Of a stretch of 64,000 nucleotides of DNA, positions 51,164 to 60,295 are shown piece after piece. The stretch spans positions 270,363 to 334,362 of the forward strand of contig CALXOJ010000001.1 in the NCBI GenBank assembly GCA_944390005.1. Direction: 5' to 3'. This DNA is from an uncultured Spirochaetota bacterium. GTDB lineage: Bacteria; Spirochaetota; Spirochaetia; JAFGXN01. Every line of letters starts with the position of its first letter. Within the stretch, counting starts at the first letter, position 1. The notes beneath the pieces were generated by a model, which saw nothing but the letters and a program-made list of their open reading frames with translations, searched no databases and was not told where the DNA came from. The translations under genes and the position numbers were made by a program.

Positions 51164-52396
51164 GTGGAATCGGCATCATCGATTGGTGGAACACTGGCCC
51201 GTTTTGCGAATGCCCTGAATCAAAACGGAAGCAGTTTAAATGAATTTATTGAAAAAAATTACTTAAAAAAATGGGTAAGCGACGATCTCTATCGGGTGAT
51301 GAGAATTCGTACGACGTTTATTGCGGCAATGACTCGATTTTTGACGGATGAAGGGCTGCTGAATTTGGAACGAGTCTCTCTCAGTCCGGTAACCGATCCG
51401 TTGGCTCATGACATAGAGCACTCTCCGACCATTCGGTACAAAGGACAGCCGTATAAAACGACACATTCGATGATTTATTCCAAATTTCTTGCGTGTTTTA
51501 ATCCGAAAATCAAAGGAATTTTTGTTGACTCCCCCAATATCCGACTGGAGATTGAAGATCCAAACGGTATTCAGCGGGGAAAATATTTAATTGATTTTTC
51601 TCAGATGGATATTGAGCTGCGCCGCTCTTGCCGACCGACTTTGGATGAGTATTTTCATCAGCGCGAAAAAGTGGAGTCGATTTTGCGGGATGAAACAGAA
51701 ACGGCACTGTCGTTTTTTGAACGATTGATTACAGCGGCTGTCAGCGAAATTGTCGAAAAAAATGCGGATGATTTAAAAGCGTTGAAAGTGTCGCTTGACG
51801 TGCCCGAAACTCCGTTTCCCCGTATCACAAAAGACGAAGCGGTGCGGTTAACGGGAACTAAAGCGTTTGAGGCTCCGCTCGGAGATGTTTTTAAAACCCA
51901 TTTTTTCTGGATTACCGGTTTGATGCGGGAAAATTACGATTTGATTTACCCCTATTTGAACGAAGACGGCTCGAAAATTCCTTTAACCGATTTTCGTTCC
52001 GAACAGATTTACAATTACGATTTGTGCGCCCGCAGCCGTTCAGATGAAGGCGTTTGGGGGCAGCCGTACGAGGTGCTTTCCGGGGCTTTAAGAGAGTGGC
52101 TTTATGAGCCGATTGTCGAGCGACTGATCGATAATAAGATTTTAAGAACCAGACCGCAGTTTTCTCATGAGGGGGAATTGCTGAATCCTGAGGATCTGGA
52201 TGGATATGGACCGTTTTTGTGCGCGGCGCACGCTTTAACGAAAGACGGCGAACGTTATTTCCCGGCGACATTCGGCGGCGGTTTGGGAGTGGAGAGATTT
52301 CTTTTCTCTGTGCTAAAAGGCGCGGTTGTCAAAACCGTTGATGATGTAACCTTTTTCGGGAAAAACCCTGATTCGCATCCGATTTATCTTTTTTAG
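51164..52396 (+). CDS. AsnRS/AspRS-related asparagine synthetase-like protein
   Basis: 410 aa class II aminoacyl-tRNA synthetase-type catalytic core with no anticodon-binding domain. Visible are SPVTDPLAHDIEHSP, motif 2 region CARSRSDEGVWG and motif 3 FGGGLGVERFLFSVL. Archaea have an AsnRS-derived asparagine synthetase of this shape, and I take the same role (Asp to Asn with ammonia) as the best guess; bacterial AsnA is a shorter alternative. The start is GTG 51164 after AAGGAG. Its end overlaps the GNAT gene by four bases. Confidence 0.72.
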   Translation: MESASSIGGTLARFANALNQNGSSLNEFIEKNYLKKWVSDDLYRVMRIRTTFIAAMTRFLTDEGLLNLERVSLSPVTDPLAHDIEHSPTIRYKGQPYKTTHSMIYSKFLACFNPKIKGIFVDSPNIRLEIEDPNGIQRGKYLIDFSQMDIELRRSCRPTLDEYFHQREKVESILRDETETALSFFERLITAAVSEIVEKNADDLKALKVSLDVPETPFPRITKDEAVRLTGTKAFEAPLGDVFKTHFFWITGLMRENYDLIYPYLNEDGSKIPLTDFRSEQIYNYDLCARSRSDEGVWGQPYEVLSGALREWLYEPIVERLIDNKILRTRPQFSHEGELLNPEDLDGYGPFLCAAHALTKDGERYFPATFGGGLGVERFLFSVLKGAVVKTVDDVTFFGKNPDSHPIYLF

Positions 52397-53256
52397 TTAA
52401 AATCGAAGTAGAAAAGGGTTTTTTCTCCGATGGTTTCAAATCCGCACTTTTTGTACAGACGGATGGCTTTTTCGTTCTCTTTTTTCACAAACAACGAGAC
52501 CGATTTGCCGATTTTCGGCAGTTCATTGATAAGAAACCAGTTCATCAGCTTTTTTGCATATCCGCGCTCCCTGAATTCTCTTTCCGTGTAGACGCCGCCC
52601 AATTGTACGCATCGATCTCCCGTAAGTGTCGTATTCAGCTTTGAGAGGATTTTTCCTTTTTCATCCGTCAAAAAGTAGACGCGATAATTTTTAATCAGCA
52701 GCCGCAAATTGTTTTCGATAACCTTCGGCGGCGGAGTGTTTTTGTAAAGGTAAACCTCTTCTTCGTAATAGCGGTAGTGAACGGGTAAAAGGCGGCCGAT
52801 ATCCTCTTCGGTCGCTCGGCAAGCGTTCGGTTCGATCTGTGTAAACGGGTATATTTCAAGCGGTCGGTGCATTACAAAAAAATCGGTTGAAGAGGAGGGA
52901 TGGGTAAATGCTTGTCGAAACGCTTCCGATGACGGGTAAGAGGCGGTGATTTGAAAAAGTCCGCGTGGGCAGAGTTTCCCGACTTCGATTAACGGTGTCA
53001 AGTCTTCTTGTTTCAGCGGAAGCAGGGTGTGGCAGTAGAGAATGCCGTTTGCCGAAATCGAAGCGGCTCCGACAGCGCGTGTTCCGGTAACTAAAAGAAA
53101 CATCTTGACAGCATATGGCGGCGGCGGAACGCGTTTGCCGTTTTTTTGGGGCAGGGCTGCAAGAATGTTGAGTGCGAGCGGTTCCTGTTGAATTAAGAAT
53201 TGAAGAAAATGAGGAAAATTTTCGTAAGTAACGGGAGTCCATCGAAGCGGGGTCAT
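52393..53256 (-). CDS. GNAT-family N-acetyltransferase
   Basis: 287 aa. An N-terminal half without clear motif (about 1-140) is followed by a GNAT domain with QLGGVYTEREFRERGYAKKLM (acetyl-CoA loop RERGYA) and NEKAIRLYKKCGFETIGE. The substrate is unknown. It is third in the trxB-nagZ-GNAT unit, and its ATG overlaps the nagZ stop (ATGA). Confidence 0.85.
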   Translation of the reverse strand: MTPLRWTPVTYENFPHFLQFLIQQEPLALNILAALPQKNGKRVPPPPYAVKMFLLVTGTRAVGAASISANGILYCHTLLPLKQEDLTPLIEVGKLCPRGLFQITASYPSSEAFRQAFTHPSSSTDFFVMHRPLEIYPFTQIEPNACRATEEDIGRLLPVHYRYYEEEVYLYKNTPPPKVIENNLRLLIKNYRVYFLTDEKGKILSKLNTTLTGDRCVQLGGVYTEREFRERGYAKKLMNWFLINELPKIGKSVSLFVKKENEKAIRLYKKCGFETIGEKTLFYFDFN

Positions 53257-54902
53257 TGTATCGGTAAATGTCCCTGAGGAACGAAATCCCCGACTAAAGC
53301 CGAAAACCCGGCTTTAAACGACTCGAATCCCACTCCGTACAAATAAAGAATCGATTGTTCCGGAAGAAGAATATCTCTTGCTCTATAAGGATTTAAAGAT
53401 GAAAAAAGAATACAGGGAACTTCTCTTCGATTTAAAACCCGTCCTACGGCTGCCGTTTCCGTATCGGATACCAAAAGGACGACAATTCGATTTTCTGCCT
53501 CGGCGAGAGCGGCAATTTCATCTGCAATTTCATATTGATTGGTGCCGCGGCTAAAATCTCGTATGAAAAAAAATCGGCTGTCTGTGAAAATTTCCGAACC
53601 GGCCCGACTGAAATTTCGGTAACTGCCGGCCAATAAAAGCGGAGTTGTCCTTTCAATGGTTTTAATCGGTGCTGCGGCAGTGACGGCTCTTAATGCCAGT
53701 GATTGCTGGTAGGCGGTCGATTCTTCCAGCGGCAGTTCTTCTGCGTTCGCTTTTGTCGGATAAAGCGGTACTCGATCGTCGTTTCGTAAATATTCGATTT
53801 TGGCGGTCAAAACACGGCGGACGGCTCTTTCGACTTCGTTCATAAACTCCGCGTCTTTGAGGCAAAGTTCTCGGATGACTTTAAAAGCGTCTCGGTAATA
53901 ACGGTAATCTTTCGAAATCAGTACAATATCGTTTCCGGCGCGGATGCATTCAGCGGGAATGTTCGGATATCCGACTCCCGGTTTTTGAGCGCCTCCCATC
54001 AGTAGGTCGTCTGTGATGACCAGACCTTTAAAGCCCATTTCATCGCGCAGGAGGTCTTTCAATGCGTGTGGTGAGAGGGAGGCTGATACGTTTTCTCCGG
54101 TTACTTCCGGAAAATTCAAATGTCCCGACATGATGGCAGGGATTTTTTCTTTCACTAAAAACGAAAACGGAATCAATTCGTGCTGTTTCAATTCCTCTTC
54201 ACTGACGCGAATTCGCGGCATATAGATATGAGAATCGAGTCCGGTCCGTCCGTGTCCAGGAAAATGCTTGGCAGTGCTGAGAACTCGGGACGCTTCCTGA
54301 CCGTGAAAAAAAGCGATGGCCAGCGCTGCCGTCTCATGCGGATCTGATGAAAAGGTTCTCGGTCCGATTAAATCGGCTTCAGGATTGTCAAAAAGATCAA
54401 CGACCGGTGCGAAATTCATATTGATTCCGATAACCCGCAATTCCGCCGCAATCAGGCGTCCGCTCTCATAGGCGTCAAACAATTTTCCTGTAGCGCCGAT
54501 GGCGTTGTTTCCCGGTGTTACGGATGTGTTGCCTTTGACGTGCCGAATCCAACCGCCTTCCTGGTCCGTTGCTGTAAACAGAGGTATTTCAAACCTCGTT
54601 TCGGCCGCCGCTTTCTGCATTTTGGCGACAGCTTCAGCGACAACTCCTGTATCCGTCGCATTCCAACCGAATATTTTAACATTGCCGACACGGCCGCTTC
54701 GAATTTCCTCTAAAATAAAATCGTCCGGATCGGATTCCGGATAACCGAGCATAAACAGCTGTCCGATTTTTTCATCGAGAGACATTTCTGCGGCAATTTT
54801 TTCTTTTAACTCTTCGTCAGAGAGTTGTTTTTGAAAAAACGAAAGTGAAGAACCCGTAAGAGGTAAAAGACAGAGAAGAAAGATTTGAAAAAACGGCTTC
54901 AT
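53253..54902 (-). CDS. nagZ: Glycoside hydrolase family 3 beta-N-acetylglucosaminidase (NagZ-like), exported
   Basis: 549 aa. After a signal peptide (IFLLCLLPLTGSSLS) comes the GH3 barrel with TDQEGGWIRHV, KHFPGHGRTGLDSH (the NagZ Asp-His acid/base dyad) and nucleophile VITDDLLMGG. A C-terminal domain starts about residue 400. It probably trims N-acetylglucosamine from muropeptides or chitin-like sugars outside the cytoplasm; most NagZ are cytoplasmic, so export is notable. It lies 1 base after trxB, with a 4-base overlap into the GNAT gene. Confidence 0.88.
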   Translation of the reverse strand: MKPFFQIFLLCLLPLTGSSLSFFQKQLSDEELKEKIAAEMSLDEKIGQLFMLGYPESDPDDFILEEIRSGRVGNVKIFGWNATDTGVVAEAVAKMQKAAAETRFEIPLFTATDQEGGWIRHVKGNTSVTPGNNAIGATGKLFDAYESGRLIAAELRVIGINMNFAPVVDLFDNPEADLIGPRTFSSDPHETAALAIAFFHGQEASRVLSTAKHFPGHGRTGLDSHIYMPRIRVSEEELKQHELIPFSFLVKEKIPAIMSGHLNFPEVTGENVSASLSPHALKDLLRDEMGFKGLVITDDLLMGGAQKPGVGYPNIPAECIRAGNDIVLISKDYRYYRDAFKVIRELCLKDAEFMNEVERAVRRVLTAKIEYLRNDDRVPLYPTKANAEELPLEESTAYQQSLALRAVTAAAPIKTIERTTPLLLAGSYRNFSRAGSEIFTDSRFFFIRDFSRGTNQYEIADEIAALAEAENRIVVLLVSDTETAAVGRVLNRREVPCILFSSLNPYRARDILLPEQSILYLYGVGFESFKAGFSALVGDFVPQGHLPIQ

Positions 54903-54903
54903 C

Positions 54904-55842
54904 CTACCGGTAATCCGTCCCCGTCATTTTTTCGATGTACTCTTCGGCAGCATGAGCTGCAATGGCTCCTTCAGCGCAGGCTACAACCACCTGTCGGAAC
55001 GGAGATGAGCGTACATCACCGGCACAAAACAATCCGGGGAGGGATGTTTCCATTTTAGCGTCGGTGATGATGTACCCTGAAGGGTCTTTTTCAAGAACGG
55101 GAACTGTTTCCGTATGCGGAGAGACTCCGATAAAAACAAAAACGGCGTCGGCCGGCTCTTCGTAGGTTCGTCCGCCGTTGTTGTCGAACAGAACCACCGA
55201 TTCGACTTTATCTGTTCCTTTGATTTCTTTAATTTCTGTTCTAAAGAGTGTTCGGATTTTCGGGTGGCTAAGAACCTTTTGAGCAACCGCTTTTTGCGCG
55301 CGGAAGCGGTCTTTCCGGTGAACAATTGTCACATCATCGGACAGATTTGCCAAATAAACAGCGTCAGTACACGCTGTATCGCCTCCGCCGACAACGAATA
55401 TCCGTTTGCCTTTAAAAAAAGGACCATCGCAAGTGGCGCAATAGGAAACGCCTCGTCCGGAAAGTCGTTCTTCTCCCGGAATACCGAGCGGTCTGTGGGT
55501 AGCACCGGTGGTTAATATCACCGCTTTGCCGTGTAAAACAGCACCGTTTGTTGTTTGAACGGAGAAGAGGTTGTCTTTTTTATCTATGGAAGCTGCGCCG
55601 GTCAGTTCGATGGAGGCGCCGAATTTTTTTGCCTGTTTTGTTAAAGCTTCGGCAAAGGTAAATCCGTCAACCGGTTCGCAGAGACCGGGATAATTTTCCA
55701 GCTCATCAATCATCAGCGCCTGTCCTCCCGGGGACATTTTCTCCAAAAGAACCGTTTTCATATTTGCTCTGGCAGCATATTGGGCGGCTGTCAACCCTGC
55801 AGGTCCGCCTCCAATGATGATGATATCCCATTCCGTATTCAT
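54904..55842 (-). CDS. trxB: Thioredoxin reductase
   Basis: 312 aa flavoenzyme that reduces thioredoxin with NADPH. FAD motif IIGGGPAGLTAAQYAAR, redox-active SYCATCDGPFF, NADPH motif VVGGGDTACTDAVYLA and CAGDVRSSPFRQV near the end. Length is usual for the low-Mr type. GAGAGAG precedes the ATG, and a promoter TTTACT-N17-TATAAT lies 30 bases upstream. It leads the unit with nagZ and the GNAT gene. Confidence 0.96.
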   Translation of the reverse strand: MNTEWDIIIIGGGPAGLTAAQYAARANMKTVLLEKMSPGGQALMIDELENYPGLCEPVDGFTFAEALTKQAKKFGASIELTGAASIDKKDNLFSVQTTNGAVLHGKAVILTTGATHRPLGIPGEERLSGRGVSYCATCDGPFFKGKRIFVVGGGDTACTDAVYLANLSDDVTIVHRKDRFRAQKAVAQKVLSHPKIRTLFRTEIKEIKGTDKVESVVLFDNNGGRTYEEPADAVFVFIGVSPHTETVPVLEKDPSGYIITDAKMETSLPGLFCAGDVRSSPFRQVVVACAEGAIAAHAAEEYIEKMTGTDYR

Positions 55843-55870
55843 AATAACTCTCTCTTAATTATATATTTTT

Positions 55871-55899
55871 ATTATACAACGATTTGCGGGAAGAGTAAA
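55871..55899 (-). promoter_or_regulatory. trxB promoter
   Basis: Minus strand TTTACT (55894-55899), 17 bases, TATAAT (55871-55876). Confidence 0.55.
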
Positions 55900-55945
55900 G
55901 GAATTTTTCCCTCTTTTGGATTCTAGAAGAAAGAAAGCGCGGCGG

Positions 55946-55974
55946 TTGATTTGTTCGTATCCTCGTGTTAAAAT
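55946..55974 (+). promoter_or_regulatory. Candidate promoter of the flgN-csrA operon
   Basis: TTGATT (55946-55951), 17 bases, TAAAAT (55969-55974). The leader to flgN is about 140 bases and carries short inverted repeats (CTTCGGAAG region and GCTTCGCGAAGG) but no gene. Confidence 0.5.
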
Positions 55975-56118
55975 AGCTTGCCTTCGGAAGTGTGTTTGTC
56001 TGTGGTGTACCTCCTTTGCTATGGATAAGCAGCTTCGCGAAGGTTTTTATGCTTATTTTCCGCCGATTTTCAACCGAAATAAAAACAGGGATTTGTATTC
56101 GGTCCCGCGGAGGTTGAT

Positions 56119-56619
56119 TTGAGTGAAGATGTTCTGAAGGCTTTTCAAATCGGAATGGAGAATGAGATCGTTTCTTTGAAAGAGTGCGGGCGTTTGACCG
56201 ATTTAATGAAAACTGCAGTGATGAACCGTGATTCGGCAGTTCTGAAGTCATTACTGGAGCAGCTTTCCCGCGAAGCCGATCGATTAAAAAAAATCGAGGA
56301 GAGGCGAAACGAATCCTATTTCCGTTTGTGCCGCCGCTGGTTTTCAAAGACGGTTTCCTTTTACGATTTGATGCCGCATCTTCCTGAATCGGAGCGGGAG
56401 CGGACAGCTGCGCTTTATCGTGACCTGAAAACCGAAGTTATTCGTTATCAAGGACATTTAAAAAATCTCGACGACTATGTCTATACCGTTACGGGAACTG
56501 TTGCTTCTGTTTTAGAGACTTTTTCCAGTCGAAATTCCGGGGGAGTGTACAACCGCAGCGGTCATTTTCCCTCTGATACTCAAGGCGGGCGGTCGGTTTT
56601 TATCTCCGCAGAGCTGTAA
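56119..56619 (+). CDS. flgN: FlgN-like flagellar export chaperone
   Basis: 166 aa, almost all alpha-helical, located directly before flgK as FlgN usually is. FlgN chaperones bind the ends of FlgK and FlgL before export. There is no strong sequence motif, so the call rests on length, helical pattern (ALYRDLKTEVIRYQGHLKNL) and position. The start is taken as TTG 56119 with GCGGAGG about seven bases upstream. The Ser/Gly-rich end is likely disordered. Confidence 0.65.
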   Translation: MSEDVLKAFQIGMENEIVSLKECGRLTDLMKTAVMNRDSAVLKSLLEQLSREADRLKKIEERRNESYFRLCRRWFSKTVSFYDLMPHLPESERERTAALYRDLKTEVIRYQGHLKNLDDYVYTVTGTVASVLETFSSRNSGGVYNRSGHFPSDTQGGRSVFISAEL

Positions 56620-56636
56620 AAATCTTGTTTTTTCTC

Positions 56637-56664
56637 TAACCCGCCGGCTGTTTTCTTCCGATAA
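56637..56664 (+). promoter_or_regulatory. Candidate sigma-28 promoter of flgK
   Basis: TAAC (56637-56640), 16 bases, TCCGATAA (56657-56664), close to the flagellar consensus TAAA-N15-GCCGATAA with 7 of 8 bases in the -10. Confidence 0.5.
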
Positions 56665-56668
56665 TAGA

Positions 56669-56691
56669 AACAGGAAACTGTTGTTCAAGGA
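56669..56691 (+). promoter_or_regulatory. Possible CsrA binding sites in the flgK leader
   Basis: A small hairpin, AACAG-GAAA-CTGTT (56669-56682), carries ACAGGA, the core of the CsrA consensus, at its loop. A second GGA (56689-56691) lies in the Shine-Dalgarno AAGGAG. csrA is encoded in the same operon. Confidence 0.35.
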
Positions 56692-56699
56692 GTGAAATT

Positions 56700-58571
56700 A
56701 TGCAGTCATCGTTTGCGGGAATCGAGTTGGGAAAAAAATCCATTATTGCTCACAGTAAAGCGATCGGAACGGTCGGTCACAATATCAGCAATGCCGGAGT
56801 CGAAGGATATTCCCGACAGCGGGTGCGCATGGAGGCGTCGGAGCCGCTTTATTTTCCCCATTTAAATCGGGAGCATACGCCGGGGCAGGTCGGTCAGGGC
56901 GTCGATGCCGTTTGGGTCGAACGGATTGAAGACGAATTGATGGAAGGCCGTATTGTCGGTCGGTTGGCGCGCGGCGGTTATTGGGAGACGCGCGATCACT
57001 ATTTGCTTCAAGTCGAACGAATTTACAACGAGCCGGATGAAATTTCCGGTCGTGTTTTGATGGATCAATTTTGGGAGTCATGGCAGCAGCTGGTGAAAAA
57101 TCCCGAAAGTTTGGCAGTGCGGGATACCGTGCGCGAACGAGGCGCAGCGTTGATCGACAACATCCACGAAAATTTCAAACAGCTGAAAACCGTGCGCGAT
57201 ATGCTCAATACCGAAGTCGAAACGGCGGTCAATCGAATTAACGAAATTCTTGACAATACGGCGCAGCTGAATAACGAAATCGCTCGTGTTGAAGCACTGG
57301 GCGACAGACCGAACGATTTGTATGACAAACGGGATGTTTTAATCCGTGAGCTGGGAACTTATCTCAATGTTTCAACAAACGGGCAGGATCCTGATGAGTT
57401 TAATGTTCACACCGGCGGACGGCATCTTCTTCAGGGAAAAATCGCTTATCACCTTCAGCTTGTTGATGATCCCGCAAATGAAGGTTATTTCCGTGTTGCC
57501 TGGGTTGAAAACGGCGAGGATATTCAAATTGAAGGGGGAAAATTGGCTTCATACCTGGAGCTGCGGGATGTCGATTTGCGCCGTGAAATCGCTAAACTCG
57601 ATCAGATGACCATCAATTTTATCGATTTAGTCAATGAAAACCATAGGAAAGCGTATAATTTGCAGGGAGAAACGGGAGTCGACTTTTTTACCGAATATCC
57701 GTTTGTCAACAATGTTGACGGCAATTTTGATGCCGACGGCGACGGCGCTGCGGATCAAACGCGCTTGTTTCGAATTACCGGAGAAAACCGGCTGCAGGCG
57801 CAGGAACAAATCGGACTGCAAGGAACGCTGACCTTTGCAGCGGCCGAAGGAACCGTCAATATCGATTATTATCCGACCGATACGGTTGAGACACTGGTGC
57901 GGCGGATCAACACTTCCGGCAGCGAAGTGGTCGCCCGTTTAGACAGTGATGGTCGGCTGCAGCTGCGCGCTGTCAGTGCGGCTGACGCCGCCAATCCCGA
58001 TTTTGTGATTCGTTACGCGGCTGACAGCGGTGAATTTCTAACCAATTACAGCGGAATTTTAACGGCGTCAGGAGAAGAGGGAGCATACAACTGGGCTCAA
58101 GCCGATGCGGTAACTGCGTTGCGCGGCGACACTTACGCGACTTCTCCGCTTGCGCATCCGGCGGGATGGATTGAAGTGAATCCGTTGATTGCCGCCGATG
58201 TTTCCCGTATTGCCGCCGGTTGGGGAGTGAACGGACGGCCAGCCGAAGCGGGAGACGGCCGCGGGGCGCAGTCAATCGCCGATATCCGCAACAACGAAGT
58301 TATGGTCGGACGACTGAGAAGTTTCGATGCTTTTTTTGCCGAACGAATCGCCGATGTCGGTGTGCGAGGAGCGGTTGCACGGGACACTCATCAAAATGAG
58401 AAACTGGTTTTGAAGGAATTGAACGACATGAAATCATCCGTTACCGGTGTCAATGTCGATGAAGAGTTTACCGAAATGATTAAATTCCAGCACGGCTACA
58501 GCGCCGCCGCCCGGTTTGTCAATGAAATCGATAAAATGCTGGATATTATCATCAATCGGATAGGAGTCTGA
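56700..58571 (+). CDS. flgK: Flagellar hook-associated protein 1
   Basis: 623 aa hook-filament junction protein. The N-terminal GIELGKKSIIAHSKAIGTVGHNISNAGVEGYSRQRV and C-terminal VNVDEEFTEMIKFQHGYSAAARFVNEIDKMLDIIINRIG (read as split helices, residues 8-45 and 585-622) form the terminal coiled-coil pair of axial proteins. The middle domain is long, as in spirochaetes. Export is by the flagellar type III system. AAGGAG precedes the ATG. flgL follows after four bases. Confidence 0.96.
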   Translation: MQSSFAGIELGKKSIIAHSKAIGTVGHNISNAGVEGYSRQRVRMEASEPLYFPHLNREHTPGQVGQGVDAVWVERIEDELMEGRIVGRLARGGYWETRDHYLLQVERIYNEPDEISGRVLMDQFWESWQQLVKNPESLAVRDTVRERGAALIDNIHENFKQLKTVRDMLNTEVETAVNRINEILDNTAQLNNEIARVEALGDRPNDLYDKRDVLIRELGTYLNVSTNGQDPDEFNVHTGGRHLLQGKIAYHLQLVDDPANEGYFRVAWVENGEDIQIEGGKLASYLELRDVDLRREIAKLDQMTINFIDLVNENHRKAYNLQGETGVDFFTEYPFVNNVDGNFDADGDGAADQTRLFRITGENRLQAQEQIGLQGTLTFAAAEGTVNIDYYPTDTVETLVRRINTSGSEVVARLDSDGRLQLRAVSAADAANPDFVIRYAADSGEFLTNYSGILTASGEEGAYNWAQADAVTALRGDTYATSPLAHPAGWIEVNPLIAADVSRIAAGWGVNGRPAEAGDGRGAQSIADIRNNEVMVGRLRSFDAFFAERIADVGVRGAVARDTHQNEKLVLKELNDMKSSVTGVNVDEEFTEMIKFQHGYSAAARFVNEIDKMLDIIINRIGV

Positions 58572-58575
58572 TGGT

Positions 58576-59829
58576 ATGGACAGAGTCAGTTCGCAAATGA
58601 CCCCTTACGATATGCAGTATTATATGCGTCGTAACGGGGTGCGCAGCAATGAACTATCCAATAAAGTTGCCGGCAATACGAGGGTTTTGGATCCGAGGGA
58701 CAATCCGTCGGCAGCCGCAAATGCAGTGCTGCTCTCTTCAAAGATCGACCGCCTGCAAACTTTTGTCGAGAATGCCGAACAAATGAAGGATGATATCCGT
58801 TTGGCGGAAAATAGTTTGCAGCAAGCCAATACGATTCTTCATGATGTACGGGAATTGGCTGTAGCGGCTTCAAATGGAACTTACTCAGAGTACGATCGAA
58901 AGATTATGGCGAATCAATTAAACGAATATTTGTATGGTTTGCTTGATTTAGCTAATACTCGAAATGAAGACGGTATCGCGCTTTTTTCCGGAACGCGCCG
59001 CTCTCAAGACGCTTTTAAGGCGCTGGAAGGTTCTGTCGAAGGGAGCGAGCATCCTGTTATTGTTTCGGTCGAATACATCGGCGACAACGGCGGTCGGGCG
59101 ACGGAAATCGCCGACGGACGCTTTGCCGAATTTTCTAACGCCGGCGACCATCTGTTTTGGGCAAACTACGACCGAATTTACTCGCCGTTTAACGCTCTCG
59201 GCTACCGGGTTTTGCAGGATTCGTCGGTTCTGATTGACGGAAAAGAAGTTGCGCTTTCAGCGGGCGACAATCTTCACACCATCATCAATAAAATCAATCA
59301 AGCCGATTTGCGTGTTCGCGCTTCGTTTGATGAAGTCGGAGGTTCGATTGTTTTGGAGGCAACCGAACCGCATCAAATTTGGCTGGAAGATGTCGGCGGC
59401 GGCACCGTTTTATCCGATTTGGGTTTTATCGAGACCAATCAACTGCCGCCATACAATTTAGCCGGAGGAGTGATTCGTTCGGGAGGATCGATTTTCGATG
59501 AAGTTATCCGCTTGCGCGATCAACTCTATCGAAACAACGCGATTGACGCCGGCGGAAAAGGACTGAACGGAATTTCGATTGCGCAGGACAATCTTTTGGC
59601 AAAAATCGCCCATATCGGTAATTTGGAAAACCGTCTCGACACGGTTCAGTCTCGATTGACGCTGGACACTGTTCAGTATGCGGATATGAGCAATAAACAG
59701 CTGGGAAAAACGCCGGACGACTTAGCGCAGTCCATTGTCGAAATGCAGGAACTGCAGAACATGCATAAAGCAACGCTTCAAACGACGGCAAAAGTGCTCC
59801 AGCCGACTCTAATGGATTTTTTGAGGTAA
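58576..59829 (+). CDS. flgL: Flagellar hook-associated protein 3
   Basis: 417 aa. The start RVSSQMTPYDMQYYMRRNG and the repeated helices SNKVAGNTRVLDPRDNPSA and QTFVENAEQMKDDIRLAENSL are FlgL-type D0/D1 elements. The C-terminal helix with AQSIVEMQELQNMHKATL pairs with them. It builds the second junction layer between FlgK and the filament. It sits between flgK and fliW, the usual order in Treponema. Confidence 0.95.
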   Translation: MDRVSSQMTPYDMQYYMRRNGVRSNELSNKVAGNTRVLDPRDNPSAAANAVLLSSKIDRLQTFVENAEQMKDDIRLAENSLQQANTILHDVRELAVAASNGTYSEYDRKIMANQLNEYLYGLLDLANTRNEDGIALFSGTRRSQDAFKALEGSVEGSEHPVIVSVEYIGDNGGRATEIADGRFAEFSNAGDHLFWANYDRIYSPFNALGYRVLQDSSVLIDGKEVALSAGDNLHTIINKINQADLRVRASFDEVGGSIVLEATEPHQIWLEDVGGGTVLSDLGFIETNQLPPYNLAGGVIRSGGSIFDEVIRLRDQLYRNNAIDAGGKGLNGISIAQDNLLAKIAHIGNLENRLDTVQSRLTLDTVQYADMSNKQLGKTPDDLAQSIVEMQELQNMHKATLQTTAKVLQPTLMDFLR

Positions 59830-59833
59830 AAGG

Positions 59834-60295
59834 ATGAAAATCAATACCAAGGTTTTAGGTGAGATTGAAATCGACGAACGGCAGGTTTTTGATTTTCCGG
59901 GAGGTCTTTTGGGGCTGCCGGAACTGACACGGTTTGCTTTGATTGATTCAGGTCATCCTCCATATTTTTATCTGCAATCGCTGTGTGAGCCGTATCTTTC
60001 GTTCGCCCTCATCAGTCCTGAGATTTTTCATCCGGATTATCGGTTGGATGTGGAAGAGTCGGAACTGCTTTCGTTGGAGATGGAATCGGGAAAGGATACA
60101 GAACTGCTGGTTTTTGTCATTGTGAATTTCAATGACGCTCCGTTGGTAACGGCGAATCTTCAAGGACCGCTGGTTTTTAATAAAGAAACGGGGAAGGGGT
60201 GCCAATGTGTTTCCCGTAATCCCGAATACAAAACACGGCACGACGTAATCGGCGAGATGAATGCATTGAAAAAGAAAGGAGAGGGAAAATGCTGA
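59834..60295 (+). CDS. fliW: Flagellar assembly factor FliW
   Basis: 153 aa. Motifs DFPGGLLGLPELTRFALID and AVVTANLQGPLVFN-type (here VIVNFNDAPLVTANLQGPLVFN, read as two parts) are FliW features. FliW binds flagellin and CsrA, freeing flagellin translation when filament is exported. It overlaps csrA by seven bases, so the two regulators are made together. Confidence 0.95.
   Translation: MKINTKVLGEIEIDERQVFDFPGGLLGLPELTRFALIDSGHPPYFYLQSLCEPYLSFALISPEIFHPDYRLDVEESELLSLEMESGKDTELLVFVIVNFNDAPLVTANLQGPLVFNKETGKGCQCVSRNPEYKTRHDVIGEMNALKKKGEGKC

Noticed and set aside
55916-56122. 68-aa frame in the flgN leader
   Set aside because: Begins before the candidate promoter, no ribosome site, composition unlike the neighbouring genes.
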